Assembly (NCBI RefSeq): GCF_016860525.1 | Contig: NZ_BNEA01000015.1 | Coordinates: forward strand, 1,054,001 to 1,118,000 | Reading direction: 5' to 3' | Length of the DNA stretch: 64,000 bases | Source of the DNA: Streptomyces rubradiris | Lineage (GTDB): Bacteria > Actinomycetota > Actinomycetes > Streptomycetales > Streptomycetaceae | In this document: positions 8,168-17,395 of the stretch, piece after piece | Position numbering within the stretch: the first letter of the stretch is position 1 | Layout: the number at the start of each line of letters is the position of its first letter | Notes under the pieces: generated by a model | What the model was told of the DNA's origin: nothing | Databases searched by the model: none | Seen by the model: the letters and a program-made list of their open reading frames with translations, nothing else | Translations under genes and position numbers: made by a program

Positions 8168-10281
8168 CCGCCACCGGAATCGATTTCGGCACCACCAACT
8201 CCGTGGTGGCCCAGTGGCTGGGCACCGACGCCGACGTGCTGCTGGACGCCCACCATATCGACGCCGACTGGCGCCATCCCGGCTTCGAGTACCTCTTCCC
8301 GTCTGTGGTGGGCATGAGTTCGCTGCGTCGGGGGGCATTGTTCGGCTGGGAGGCCAAGCTCCGCTCCGAGGAGGCGGCCGAGGCATGCAAGCGACTTCTC
8401 AAGAGCGATGAGTACGTCACGATCCACGGCCGCAGATTCGCGGCCACGACGGTGGCCGCCAGTGTTTTCCAGGCCATGCGGAAGGGTGCGGAGCATAACC
8501 TCACCGCCATCGACCAGGCTGTGATCACCGTGCCCGCCAACGCCACGGGTGCCGCGCGCTATCGCACGCGGGTCGCTGCGCAGTTCGCGGGCATCGACGC
8601 CCTGGCGCTGCTCAACGAGCCTACGGCAGCCGCGATCTCATACGCGCACGATCTACGACATGACCTACATGAGCTACGGAAGGACCCCACCATTCTGGTC
8701 TTCGACTGGGGTGGCGGCACGATCGACGTCACCGTGCTCGACTACCAGGACGGGTTCTTCGAGGAGCTTGCGTCACGGGGTGTGACCGAGCTCGGCGGTC
8801 TGGAGATCGATCGCCGTCTGCGTAACCTCGTCCTCGAACGGGCTCCGGCGCGATCGGCGTGGACGCCCGCGCAGGAGCGGCAGTTCGGGTTGGACGTGGA
8901 GCGCAGCAAGATCCGCCTTTCCTCCGAAGACTCCGTCACCATCAGGACTCCGGACGGTGACACCATCGAGGTGTGGCAGGAGGAGCTGGAGGACGCCATC
9001 ACCGACCTGGTGGACCGAGCTCTCGCACCGGTCCAGCAGTGCCTCACCGACCTGCACATGGCGCCCCTGGACGTGGACGCGGTGCTGATGATCGGGGGCA
9101 CCAGCCAGATCCCGAGCGTGCGGGCTGCGGTCGCCGAGGTCATGCAGCAGCAGCCGGTCGGGGTCGACCTGTGCGATCCCATGACCGCGGTCGCCCGCGG
9201 CGCCTCCATCGCGGCAGCTGTGCTGTCGGGAGAGGTGGACGGCGTGATCCAGGTGGCGACCAGCCATGCCCTGGGTACGGTCGTCACAGACGACACCGGG
9301 CAGCGAAAGTTCAGCCAGATCATTCCGCGCAACTCACCGCTGCCGTGGAAGGAGCGCAAGAACTACACGCCGCGCCGGGACAATGCCCGCAGTCTCGCGG
9401 TGGAGATCTGGGAGGGAGACCCGGAGCGGCCCCTGGATCACCCCGACAACGTGCAGCTGACAGACCTCCGACTCACCTATCAGGAACCCCGGGCTCGTGA
9501 GGACTCCCGGTTCCTGCTGGAGTACACGTACGACACGAACGGGCTCCTGCACGTCAAGGCGACCCTTGAACGCACCGGCGAAGAGGTGCTGAACGAGGAG
9601 ATCAAGAGTTTCAGCTCTGGTGGTCCAACGCCAGAAGTACGCAAGGAGCTTGAGGGTCTACTCGCGGGCAACACAGTCACCAGGCCACTGCCGACGCAGG
9701 CCAGGAAAAAGCCAGCGCCGGGTTCGGCGCCTGCGGTGCTCGTGGTGGACGGCTCCAACCTGGCGTGGATCGGCAGATCGCCTCGGCAACCCGGTGTATA
9801 CGGCAGCGATGACCGGCCGTCGTACACCCAACTGCTTTCCGCCCGCGACGCCCTGGCATCGCGGTATCCCGACGCCGTACTCCACGTGGTCGTCGACGCG
9901 ACTTTCAGGCACAAGGTCGCGGAAGAAGAACGCGCGGCAGTGGACTCGGCGCTCAGCAAAGGAGACCTCATCCAGCCTCCGGCTGGAACCGAAGGCAAGG
10001 GTGACGCGCTTGTCACGGCGATCGCGGAGGACACTCACGGAACTGTCGTCACAAACGACAACTACGTCGAGTTGCACAGCAGATATCCATGGCTGCGGGA
10101 CAAGGAGCGAGTGCTCGGGGTCACGTTGTCACAAGGCATGTGGGTTTTCACACCGCGCACCTGCGTACCACCTCGCCATCGGGTCGTACGAGCGGAGCTG
10201 CCTCAGCAGTCCCGAGCCCTGACTCCTCCGAGCCCGTACCCACTCGCCGAGTTCAGGTACCACCGCCCCCACGAGGAGTAG
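8164..10281 (+). CDS. Hsp70 (DnaK-like) fused to a C-terminal NYN/PIN-type ribonuclease domain
   Basis: 705 residues; GTG start overlapping the preceding stop. The Hsp70 nucleotide-binding domain is complete: GIDFGTTNSVVA (phosphate 1, residues 4-15), NEPTAAAISYA, FDWGGGTID (phosphate 2, about 180) and VLMIGGTSQIPSVR (adenosine motif, about 307). A short substrate-binding-like beta region covers about 375-495. After a linker, residues about 523-680 look like an NYN/Zc3h12a-type nuclease: VLVVDGSNLAW with D529 and N532, VVVDAT with D578, GKGDALV with D614, and VVTNDNYVE with D632. Four spaced acidic residues fit a metal-dependent RNase. Fusion of chaperone and nuclease suggests that ATP-gated client sensing unleashes RNA cleavage, which is inference. 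Confidence 0.85.
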   Translation: MTATGIDFGTTNSVVAQWLGTDADVLLDAHHIDADWRHPGFEYLFPSVVGMSSLRRGALFGWEAKLRSEEAAEACKRLLKSDEYVTIHGRRFAATTVAASVFQAMRKGAEHNLTAIDQAVITVPANATGAARYRTRVAAQFAGIDALALLNEPTAAAISYAHDLRHDLHELRKDPTILVFDWGGGTIDVTVLDYQDGFFEELASRGVTELGGLEIDRRLRNLVLERAPARSAWTPAQERQFGLDVERSKIRLSSEDSVTIRTPDGDTIEVWQEELEDAITDLVDRALAPVQQCLTDLHMAPLDVDAVLMIGGTSQIPSVRAAVAEVMQQQPVGVDLCDPMTAVARGASIAAAVLSGEVDGVIQVATSHALGTVVTDDTGQRKFSQIIPRNSPLPWKERKNYTPRRDNARSLAVEIWEGDPERPLDHPDNVQLTDLRLTYQEPRAREDSRFLLEYTYDTNGLLHVKATLERTGEEVLNEEIKSFSSGGPTPEVRKELEGLLAGNTVTRPLPTQARKKPAPGSAPAVLVVDGSNLAWIGRSPRQPGVYGSDDRPSYTQLLSARDALASRYPDAVLHVVVDATFRHKVAEEERAAVDSALSKGDLIQPPAGTEGKGDALVTAIAEDTHGTVVTNDNYVELHSRYPWLRDKERVLGVTLSQGMWVFTPRTCVPPRHRVVRAELPQQSRALTPPSPYPLAEFRYHRPHEE

Positions 10282-10521
10282 CGGGCAACATTACGAGCCT
10301 TCCGTCGGCCGTCGGCGATACTGCACCAAGGTACTGATCCAGGCCTCGAACGACATGATGGCTGCCCCGGCCACGCCCCCAAACACCCCGCCTGACAGTT
10401 ACTGAATCTCACCGCGTGATGTCGCCGACTGCAGGGCCCGCTGACCTGTAGCGATTGTCGGCCATCAGGCGACACCACACGAAGATCCTCAGTAACCTCA
10501 AAGACAGGAGCGCCCGAGACC

Positions 10522-11697
10522 GTGAGCGACCGGCGTGACCCGCAGCAGCCCGATCGGCTTCCCTCGGACTACGAGCTTGAGGCATGGCGTGCCATCCAGG
10601 AGTTCAAGGGCCGCCCGCTGTCGCGAACCATCCAGAACGCCGGCGAGGCCGTGGGCAACGGCGTCGCGGAACTCGGCAAGCGCGCGTCGAAGCAGCTGGA
10701 GAAGCGCCCGCGTGCCAGGGCGGCGGTCTCGCGGGGACAGGATTTCGTCGCCAAGGGGGCTCAGAAGGTGGGCGCCGGGGCGCGGAGTGCTGCCGAGGTG
10801 ATGCCGGATTGGGGCGGCGCAGCGGTGAACTCCATACGAAGGGCCGTGGGACGCGTCTCGCGGGCCGGGCTCTCCCCCGAGCGGGTGGTGGCGCGCCATC
10901 AGAAGCACGGGCACGAGGTCGAGTCGCTGCGTGACGTGCGGCGCCTCGACTTGAAGCAGGTCGACGCGGTCCGGGGGCGGGCGGCGAGCTGGTACTTCCC
11001 GGCCGCCGCCGCACTCTCCGGGGCGACCACAGGAATCGTGATCTCCGGAGGACAACTTGCCATCGCCGCCTCCGCCGGCGCAGCGGCGGCGCCGTCGGGA
11101 GGCGCGATCGCAGGCGCGTTCGTCGCCGACACCGCGGCCGTCCTCGGGCTCGCTTCCCGCGCGGTCGGCCAGGTCTCGCTGTTCTACGGCTACGACCCCG
11201 AACAGCCCGCCGAGAAGCTCTTCGTGATGTCGGTCGTCAACGTGGGGACGGCGAGTTCGGCGACCGCCAAGAACGCCGCGATGGCCGACATCTCACGGCT
11301 CACCCAGGCCCTGTTCCGCGGCAAGCCGTGGAAGGTCCTGAACGACTCGCTCGTCACCACGGTGTCCCAGCAGTTCGCGAAGGCCTTCGGATTCCGCCTC
11401 ACGAAGAAGAGTCTCGGCAAGGCCGTGCCCCTGGTCGGGGTCGCGGTGGGAAGCACCCTCAACTGGACCACGATGGAGGGAATCGTCGACGCTGCCGAGA
11501 TGGCGTACCGACGACGATTCCTTTTGGAGAAGTATCCGCATCTCGCCGACGAAGAGGAATCCGGCTGGATCACCGCCCCCGACGCGGACGTCCCTGACGA
11601 CGCCGACGAGGAGATCAGCGTGTTGAGTGAGATCGTTCTTGCGGGCGGACCCGACCTCCACTCGTCCGGTGACCCGGCGGCCGAAGAGACCATGTGA
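10522..11697 (+). CDS. EcsC-family protein
   Basis: 391 residues from a GTG preceded by AGGAG. The C-terminal half carries the EcsC-like pattern: a hydrophobic glycine/alanine-rich stretch (about residues 165-215), FYGYDPEQPAEKLFVMSVV, a basic LTKKSLGKAVPLVGVAVGS segment and YRRRFLLEK. The N-terminal 150 residues are charged and helical. EcsC proteins are poorly understood and probably membrane-associated. The gene is 240 bases downstream of the Hsp70-nuclease gene and so may be a separate transcript; a role in the defence operon is only suggested by position. No clear signal peptide is present. Confidence 0.7.
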   Translation: MSDRRDPQQPDRLPSDYELEAWRAIQEFKGRPLSRTIQNAGEAVGNGVAELGKRASKQLEKRPRARAAVSRGQDFVAKGAQKVGAGARSAAEVMPDWGGAAVNSIRRAVGRVSRAGLSPERVVARHQKHGHEVESLRDVRRLDLKQVDAVRGRAASWYFPAAAALSGATTGIVISGGQLAIAASAGAAAAPSGGAIAGAFVADTAAVLGLASRAVGQVSLFYGYDPEQPAEKLFVMSVVNVGTASSATAKNAAMADISRLTQALFRGKPWKVLNDSLVTTVSQQFAKAFGFRLTKKSLGKAVPLVGVAVGSTLNWTTMEGIVDAAEMAYRRRFLLEKYPHLADEEESGWITAPDADVPDDADEEISVLSEIVLAGGPDLHSSGDPAAEETM

Positions 11698-11715
11698 CCG
11701 CCGGGAAGATGCGGT

Positions 11716-11901
11716 TCAGATTTCCGCCGCGAACTCCACGAAACGCGACCAGCCCTCCCGGCCGACCGCGAAGTCGGGGCGGGTGACGTCCTTGGAGTCG
11801 CGTACATGGACGGCCTGCTCGGTCACAGCGACCTCGACGCAGCTGTCACCCTGGCTGCCGCTGTAGCTGGACTTGAACCAGGCCAGTTCCGTCGTGCTCA
11901 T
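11716..11901 (-). CDS. DUF397 protein
   Basis: 61 residues. It has the family signature FKSSYSGSQGDSCVEVA near the N terminus and VRDSK in the middle, followed by a tryptophan-containing helix. DUF397 proteins are found almost only in actinomycetes, next to XRE/DUF5753 regulators, and they act in the same regulatory pathways (the BldB family is related). Its start overlaps the end of the upstream regulator gene by 4 bases, which is the standard arrangement. Because that regulator is frameshifted here, this protein may be without its partner. Confidence 0.93.
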   Translation of the reverse strand: MSTTELAWFKSSYSGSQGDSCVEVAVTEQAVHVRDSKDVTRPDFAVGREGWSRFVEFAAEI

Positions 11902-12769
11902 ACCTCTCCTCGGAGTCGCTCCAGCAGCCCCCGCGAGTCCTTGGCATTGAGGGCCTGCGAGCGCAGTGTGTCATAGCGCTGGCAGAGCAGGCTCACCTCT
12001 TTCACGTCGGAGATCAGGCGGCCGTTCTGCTGCCCCTCGGAGTACGCGAGCCGCACCCCCTTCGGAGTCTCCAGCAGGCGCACAGGCCCATCCAGACAGG
12101 CATGCAACCCCGCCTCCAACGGCACGATCTGAAGCGTCACATTGCGGGGCGCGCTGAGTTCCAGCACGTGGTCGAACAACCCCCGCATCTGCTCCGCGCT
12201 CCCGAATTGCCGCCGGAAGACGTGCTCCTCGACGATGAAGCTGAACGGCGTGGTCGGCCTCTCGAACAGCATCCTCTGCCGCTCCATCCGCCTGACCATG
12301 AAGTCCTCCAGCTGGTCGTCCGGCGCCACGGGTACGGTCCCCTCGAACACCGCCCGCGCATACGCCTCCGACTGCAAAAGCCCCGGCACCAGCCTGCACT
12401 CATACGTGCACAGACTCACCGCCACCTTCTCCAACTGGGCCCACCGCCGGAACCAGACCGCCAGCCCCGCCTCCCCTCGGCTCAGAAACCGAGCCGACCT
12501 CCTCAATGCCCCCGTGTTCCCGGTCGCCTCCTCCGCCCGCTCCACGAAGGACTCGTCCGGCATCCGCCTCCCCAACTCCACCGACTCCACCGTGTGTTGG
12601 AGAACCGCACCAACTCCCCGAACTCGACCCTGCTGAACCCCGCGTGCTCACGCAGGGCCTGGACGACGGCCCCGAAGGTCCGCAGACTGTCCGAGGGGTC
12701 GGGCTCCCGTTCCGGCTCCGCCTCGCAGACCGCCCCCAGGTCGTCGTTCTCGCTCGCACCGTGCGCCAT
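11898..12769 (-). pseudogene. XRE/DUF5753 transcriptional regulator, frameshifted
   Basis: The N-terminal part starts at 12769 with MAHGASENDDLG and runs through the helix-turn-helix (FGAVVQALREHAGFS, then FGELVRFSNT). The reading then jumps frame near 12590-12600 into TVESVELGRRMPDESFVERAEE and a normal DUF5753 domain (VPGLLQSEAYARAV, VEEHVFRR, LQIVPLEAGLHACLDGP). The break lies in an AACACACGG stretch; one extra C would restore the reading AAC-CAC-ACG-GTG. So this is either a recent loss or a single-base assembly error. It is divergent to the ATPase gene at 12938 and coupled to DUF397, the usual Streptomyces regulatory triad. Confidence 0.85.
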
Positions 12770-12937
12770 CCGCGGCCACCTCCAGGTACGTACCCAACCG
12801 TGCGGCATCCCCGCGTTCGACAACACCCAGCGTGACGGCATGACCTCCGTACCATCCACCGATTGTGCCCATACGCTGACACACCGTACGGACCGAGCTC
12901 CTGGATCAGCGCCCCGCGCGCCCGCCACGGTGGCCCC

Positions 12938-13422
12938 ATGAACAGCCCCCCACCCCACATCACCGCTGCGGTAAGGACGTTCGCCCAGCTGCTGTCCTCC
13001 ACCCGCCGCGGCGCCCGCCTGGCCCGACTGCTCGCCACTACTCAGCTTCACGTCTGGGACGTGTCACCGACCGTCACCGAACGCGCCGAGCAGTTCGTCG
13101 CCGAACTCGCCGCGAACGCGGCCCTGCACGGCCGGGTCCGAGGGCGTGACTTCCGCCTCGCCCTCACTCTCGACGCCACGGTCGGCACGCTCCGCATCGC
13201 GGTCAGTGACGCCCGCGGTGACCAGATCCCCGTACCCGCCACGACGGCCCGGCCGGAGGAGGCCGAGTCCGGTCGCGGCCTCCTCATGGTCACCGCGCTC
13301 GCCGACCGCTGGGCACAGAGCCGTACCCACCCAGCGGCAAGACCGTCTGGGCTGAGTGCGACTGCCGACCCGCCGCCCCGGAAGGCGACGCGCACACCAC
13401 CACGAAAACCGAGAAGGCATAA
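12938..13422 (+). pseudogene. anti-sigma-factor-like ATP-binding protein (HATPase), frameshifted
   Basis: It starts with MNSPPPHITAAVRTF and carries the Bergerat-fold N box FVAELAANAALHG and the GRGLLMVTALADRW motif. The frame then slips near 13310. In the shifted frame the expected family ending appears (GTEPYPPSGKTVWAECD), with a stop at 13420-13422. Adding one G to the TGGGCAC run would repair it. Because of the slip, the unshifted frame stays open and runs in frame into gajA, which creates a false 856-residue fusion. Intact relatives are soluble kinase/ATPase-like partners of XRE/DUF397 pairs. Confidence 0.8.
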
Positions 13423-13543
13423 GTCCGTTGACATAGCTAACACACTCATGCCATCCTTCAGCTGTCCACATCTCCTTCATCGTTCCGGCCGTTCGCGCGC
13501 ACCTCACCGAGCCGCCCGCCCCCAGCCGTATTCGGAGACAGGC

Positions 13544-15433
13544 ATGTACCTCGAACGACTTCATCTGCGCGGCTTCCGGTCCGCGGCAGACACCACGGTC
13601 TCCTTCCGGCCGGGCGTCACCGTCCTGGTGGGCGAGAACAACGCGGGCAAGTCCAACGTGATGGACGCGATCCGGCTTCTCACTCTCCCCCTCGACGGCA
13701 AGGGAAGCGGCCTGTACCCCGATCGCGACGACCTTCACCGCGACGGCTGCGAGGACGGTGCCCACACCGAGGAATGCCGTACGACATTCGAGCTGTCCGC
13801 CCGTTACCGGTCCAATGTCCCGGGCGATCTCGACATGTTCAGCCAGGCATTCGACGAGGACGACCAGACCGCGAGCTACCACCTCACCGTCACGCCACCG
13901 CCTACCGGCTTCCGGCGTGCCGCGATGTCCTGGCGGGCGGGTGACGGCGCGACCACCGACCTCGACCCCGAGCCGAGGGCCCGCGAGAGGATCCGGCACC
14001 TCTACCTCCCGCCGCTGCGTGATGCGCAACGGGAACTCGCCTCGAGCAGCGGCGGGCGCATCCAGCTCGTCGTCGAGAGGCTGCTGCGCGACGACGAAGC
14101 ACGGGAGAAGTTCCTCCAGAAGGTCGGCGAGCAGTTCGAGGCCGTCGAGGCGATCGATCCTCTTCCGCAGGCGATCGCCGCCGTACGCACCCGGCTCACC
14201 CGGCTCACGGAGGGCGCACATCCCCAGACGGCCGACCTCGGGTTCGCGGACGCGTCCGTCAGCTCGATCGCGCGAGGGCTGCGGCTCCGCATGGAGCAGG
14301 CCGGCCTCGATCCGCGAGACCTCGCCGAATCGGGCCTCGGCTACGCGAACCTGCTGTTCATGGCCGCCGTCCTCACCCAGCTCCAGGACGCCGCCGAGGC
14401 CGACCTGACCCTGTTGCTGGTCGAGGAGCCCGAAGCCCATCTGCATCCGCAGCTCCAGACCATCCTCCTCCACCACCTCGCGGAGGAGGCCCGCGCGAGT
14501 CACGAGCGACAGCCGGAGCCTGGAAGCCCCTGGCTCGGCAGAGTCCAGGTGATCGTCACCACGCACTCCCCCCATGTGGCCACGGCGGTCGATCCCAGGA
14601 ACCTGGTCGTGCTTCAGCGCCGCCCGTGGCGCCCCCGGCCGGCCACCGACAGCGCGGCGACGGCCGCCCCCGAGGCCGCGGCGCCGTCCCGGCCGTCGTA
14701 CCAGACCACAGCGGTCGCCGTGCACCGTCTGGGGCTGGACAAGCGCGATCATTACAAGATCCGCAGCTATCTCAACGCGACACGCAGCACACTCCTGTTC
14801 GGACAGCGGGTCCTCCTGGTGGAGGGCATAGCCGAGGCCATCCTGCTGCCCGAGTTCGCCCGCCTCACCCTCGCCGACGAGTGCCTCCAGCGGTTCCACG
14901 GAACGGCACTCGTCCCGATCGACGGCGTCGACTTCGAGCCGTACCTGCGCGTCCTGCTGCACCGGGACAGCGAGAGCGGGCAGCGGATCGCTCGGCGCGT
15001 GGCCGTGATCACCGACGGAGACACCGGCTCCGCCAATGTGGAGGCCGCACAGACCCGGATCCGTAAGCTCAGCGCGCTCATCGCCGCGTCGGGAGCACGC
15101 GACATCGCCCGCGTCTTCCACAACGAGTTCACCCTGGAGCCCGAGATCCTCCGGGCCGGCGGGCCCAACCGGAGCCTGCTCATGAAGGCTTGGCAGGAGC
15201 AGCGTCCCAAGGGGTGGGCCGACGACTGGAAGACCGTGGGAGAGGGCTCCCCCGACGAACAGGCGAAGGCGCTGAGCGAGCTGTTGAAGGACAAGAACAA
15301 GATCCGCAAGGGAGATCTCGCCCAGGCGCTCCTCGCCGAAGCCGCCGCACGACCGGCCGAGGCGCCTGCACTGGCCGTCCCGGACTACCTGCGCGACGCC
15401 CTGGCCTGGATCACTGAGGCGACGGCCCGATGA
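13544..15433 (+). CDS. gajA: Gabija protein GajA: OLD-family ATPase/TOPRIM endonuclease
   Basis: 629 residues from the ATG of MYLERLHLRGFRS, the usual beginning of an SMC/RecF-like ATPase. Walker A is VGENNAGKSNVMDAI (about residues 29-43), the ABC-like signature is around SGLGYANLLF, and Walker B is LLLVEEPEAHLHPQ (about 290). A TOPRIM nuclease domain follows with LLVEGIAEAILLPEF (about 424) and the acidic DGD of VITDGDTG (about 490). GajA nicks DNA and is released when nucleotides fall during phage infection. The next gene overlaps by 4 bases (ATGA) and encodes a UvrD-type helicase, the second Gabija subunit. The longer frame upstream is an artefact of the frameshifted ATPase gene. Confidence 0.9.
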   Translation: MYLERLHLRGFRSAADTTVSFRPGVTVLVGENNAGKSNVMDAIRLLTLPLDGKGSGLYPDRDDLHRDGCEDGAHTEECRTTFELSARYRSNVPGDLDMFSQAFDEDDQTASYHLTVTPPPTGFRRAAMSWRAGDGATTDLDPEPRARERIRHLYLPPLRDAQRELASSSGGRIQLVVERLLRDDEAREKFLQKVGEQFEAVEAIDPLPQAIAAVRTRLTRLTEGAHPQTADLGFADASVSSIARGLRLRMEQAGLDPRDLAESGLGYANLLFMAAVLTQLQDAAEADLTLLLVEEPEAHLHPQLQTILLHHLAEEARASHERQPEPGSPWLGRVQVIVTTHSPHVATAVDPRNLVVLQRRPWRPRPATDSAATAAPEAAAPSRPSYQTTAVAVHRLGLDKRDHYKIRSYLNATRSTLLFGQRVLLVEGIAEAILLPEFARLTLADECLQRFHGTALVPIDGVDFEPYLRVLLHRDSESGQRIARRVAVITDGDTGSANVEAAQTRIRKLSALIAASGARDIARVFHNEFTLEPEILRAGGPNRSLLMKAWQEQRPKGWADDWKTVGEGSPDEQAKALSELLKDKNKIRKGDLAQALLAEAAARPAEAPALAVPDYLRDALAWITEATAR

Positions 15434-17349
15434 CGCACCCCGATCTTCCGAGGCTGGGAGACATCATCGCCCTACGCGCTGAGGCCGAAGCCGCCCAGCG
15501 TGCCCTCGTGGACCTGGACACCGTCGCGGGGCGTGTGGTGAGCGCGCAGGCCTGTCCGGGCGCGGGCAAGACCCGGACCGTCGTGGAACGCCACCTCGGA
15601 CGACCCCTGCCACCCCGGCAGGGACGAGCCGTTCTCTCCTTCACCAAGGTGGCCGGCGCCGAGGTTCGCAAGCGGTGTATGCAGGCGGGGCATCCGGAGC
15701 TGACTCAATTCCCGCACTACATCGGCACGTTCGACACCTTCGTCTGGCGTCATTTGGTACGGCCGTATGTGCGACCGGTCAACGGAAGGACCTGGCATCG
15801 GCTCGAATCATGGAGCGATCACCCCAAGGCCCGGCGCGAGGGTGTGACCCTGGACGACTTCCGCTTCGAGTACGCCGACACGGGCACGGTACGCATCATG
15901 AGGCCCAGGCTCAGGCCCGGCCGTCTGCCCCGCAGGCTTCACCGCGACACGAACGCGGCGGCGCGTCTGACGGCATGGGCGAGCGGTGCCATGCGGGAGC
16001 TGTGGGAGGCGGGATACCTGTCCGGCGACCAGCTCCGCGACATGGCCCTGTACCTGCTGACCAAGAGCGACCGCCGTGACCGCATCGCCAGGGTGCTGAG
16101 CACACGGTTCGCCGAGATCGTCATCGACGAGGCTCAGGACTGCTCGTACGAGGATCTGCGGCTCGTCGACCTGATCCGTGAGGCCGGTGTGCCCCTGCTG
16201 CTCGTCGGCGATCCCGACCAGAGCATCTACGGCTTCCGCGACAACCGCCGGCTGCCGGGCGGCAACCGGCCCACGCCGGCCCTCGCCGCGGCGCCGGACC
16301 ACCGGTTGAGGCACAACTGGCGCAGTACGCAGATCATCTGCGACCTCGCCCACACCGTACGCACCTCTGACGCGCCACGCGACATCGCGACCGGCCGCTA
16401 CCACGCCGAGGCGACTCCGGTCGTACTCATCCCCACCACTGGTCGCAGAGAAGCGGAATGGATCGGCGACTTCGGCCGGGAGGCGGGACTGCTCGACATA
16501 CCCGCGCAGCAGCGGCTGGTGGTCGCTCACGCCAACTCCGTCCTGCCCAAAGGGATGACCGGAACCCGGGACGTGCCGACGGCCAGGCTCGACCGTCTCG
16601 TCTGGGCGACGGCCGTGCTGCGTTCACCGGGTGCGTCGACCCGGCGGCAGGAGCTGGCCGGAAGGGCGCTGCGTGAGGCCGTACTGGACCACTGGTACGG
16701 AGAACCACCCGACGCACCGGAACCGGTCGGCCTCGCCCGCCACCGCCTCACCGAACTCGAACTGCGGTTGGTCCAGCAGTCGTTGGTCAGGAAGCTCCCG
16801 CCCCTGAGCACCCCGGCACGTGACTGGAGCCGTGCGGCGTGCAGAGCGCTCCAGGAGGAGGCAAGGCGGCTCGGCATCGAGCCGAAGACCCAGCGCGCCT
16901 ATCCGAGCAGGCGCGGCGAGGCCGCGGCCTGGGAACTGGTGGGATTCGGCGATCCCGACTCCGCCCGGACCGCTGTCGGCCGGGCCGGTACGGTGCACGG
17001 GGTCAAGGGCCAGGAAGCCGATGCTGTCCTGGTCGTCGTCCCGCCCGTCGGCAGGGGCAAGGAATCCCACCGCTCGGACCGGCTGATCGAGGCATGGACG
17101 ACGGGAAGCGGGCCGGGGGACGACCCCGAGACGGCCGAGGCGCTGCGGGTGCTGTACGTCGCGATCACACGAGCCCGCCGACTCGTCGCGCTCGCACTGA
17201 GCGACAGCCATCTGCCCGCCGTGAGGTCCCTTCTCCTCGAACGAGGCATCCCGTACCGCGCCCTTCACGACAAGAGCGGCGAACAGATCATGCTGCCGCC
17301 GGTGCACACCGGCACCGGGCGACCGCCTACCCTCGACCGAGCATCCTGA
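15430..17349 (+). CDS. gajB: Gabija protein GajB: UvrD-like SF1 helicase
   Basis: 639 residues. Superfamily 1 motifs are in order: Walker A ACPGAGKTRTVVERHL, motif II IVIDEAQD, motif III VGDPDQSIYGFRD, motif IV LRHNWRSTQII, motif V TVHGVKGQEADAVLV and motif VI LYVAITRARRLVALA. GajB senses DNA ends and activates the GajA nuclease in the Gabija complex. The start overlaps the gajA stop (ATGA), so the two proteins should be made together. About 140 residues longer than the best-known GajB proteins, which may reflect inserts in the 1B/2B regions. A plain UvrD/PcrA repair helicase is unlikely given the partner. Confidence 0.88.
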   Translation: MTHPDLPRLGDIIALRAEAEAAQRALVDLDTVAGRVVSAQACPGAGKTRTVVERHLGRPLPPRQGRAVLSFTKVAGAEVRKRCMQAGHPELTQFPHYIGTFDTFVWRHLVRPYVRPVNGRTWHRLESWSDHPKARREGVTLDDFRFEYADTGTVRIMRPRLRPGRLPRRLHRDTNAAARLTAWASGAMRELWEAGYLSGDQLRDMALYLLTKSDRRDRIARVLSTRFAEIVIDEAQDCSYEDLRLVDLIREAGVPLLLVGDPDQSIYGFRDNRRLPGGNRPTPALAAAPDHRLRHNWRSTQIICDLAHTVRTSDAPRDIATGRYHAEATPVVLIPTTGRREAEWIGDFGREAGLLDIPAQQRLVVAHANSVLPKGMTGTRDVPTARLDRLVWATAVLRSPGASTRRQELAGRALREAVLDHWYGEPPDAPEPVGLARHRLTELELRLVQQSLVRKLPPLSTPARDWSRAACRALQEEARRLGIEPKTQRAYPSRRGEAAAWELVGFGDPDSARTAVGRAGTVHGVKGQEADAVLVVVPPVGRGKESHRSDRLIEAWTTGSGPGDDPETAEALRVLYVAITRARRLVALALSDSHLPAVRSLLLERGIPYRALHDKSGEQIMLPPVHTGTGRPPTLDRAS

Positions 17350-17395
17350 TCGCACCGGACGACTCCCCGTCCTCTCTCGAAAGGAGCACGTCCTC

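Noticed and set aside
1..10281. A canonical DISARM system
   Set aside because: The helicase-methylase pair fits, but drmA, drmB and drmC are not downstream. Chaperone-type genes take their place.
12863..15433. An 856-residue fusion of an anti-sigma ATPase with GajA
   Set aside because: The fusion exists only because the ATPase gene has lost one base. The normal ATPase ending is present in the neighbouring frame with a stop at 13422, and GajA has its own ATG at 13544.
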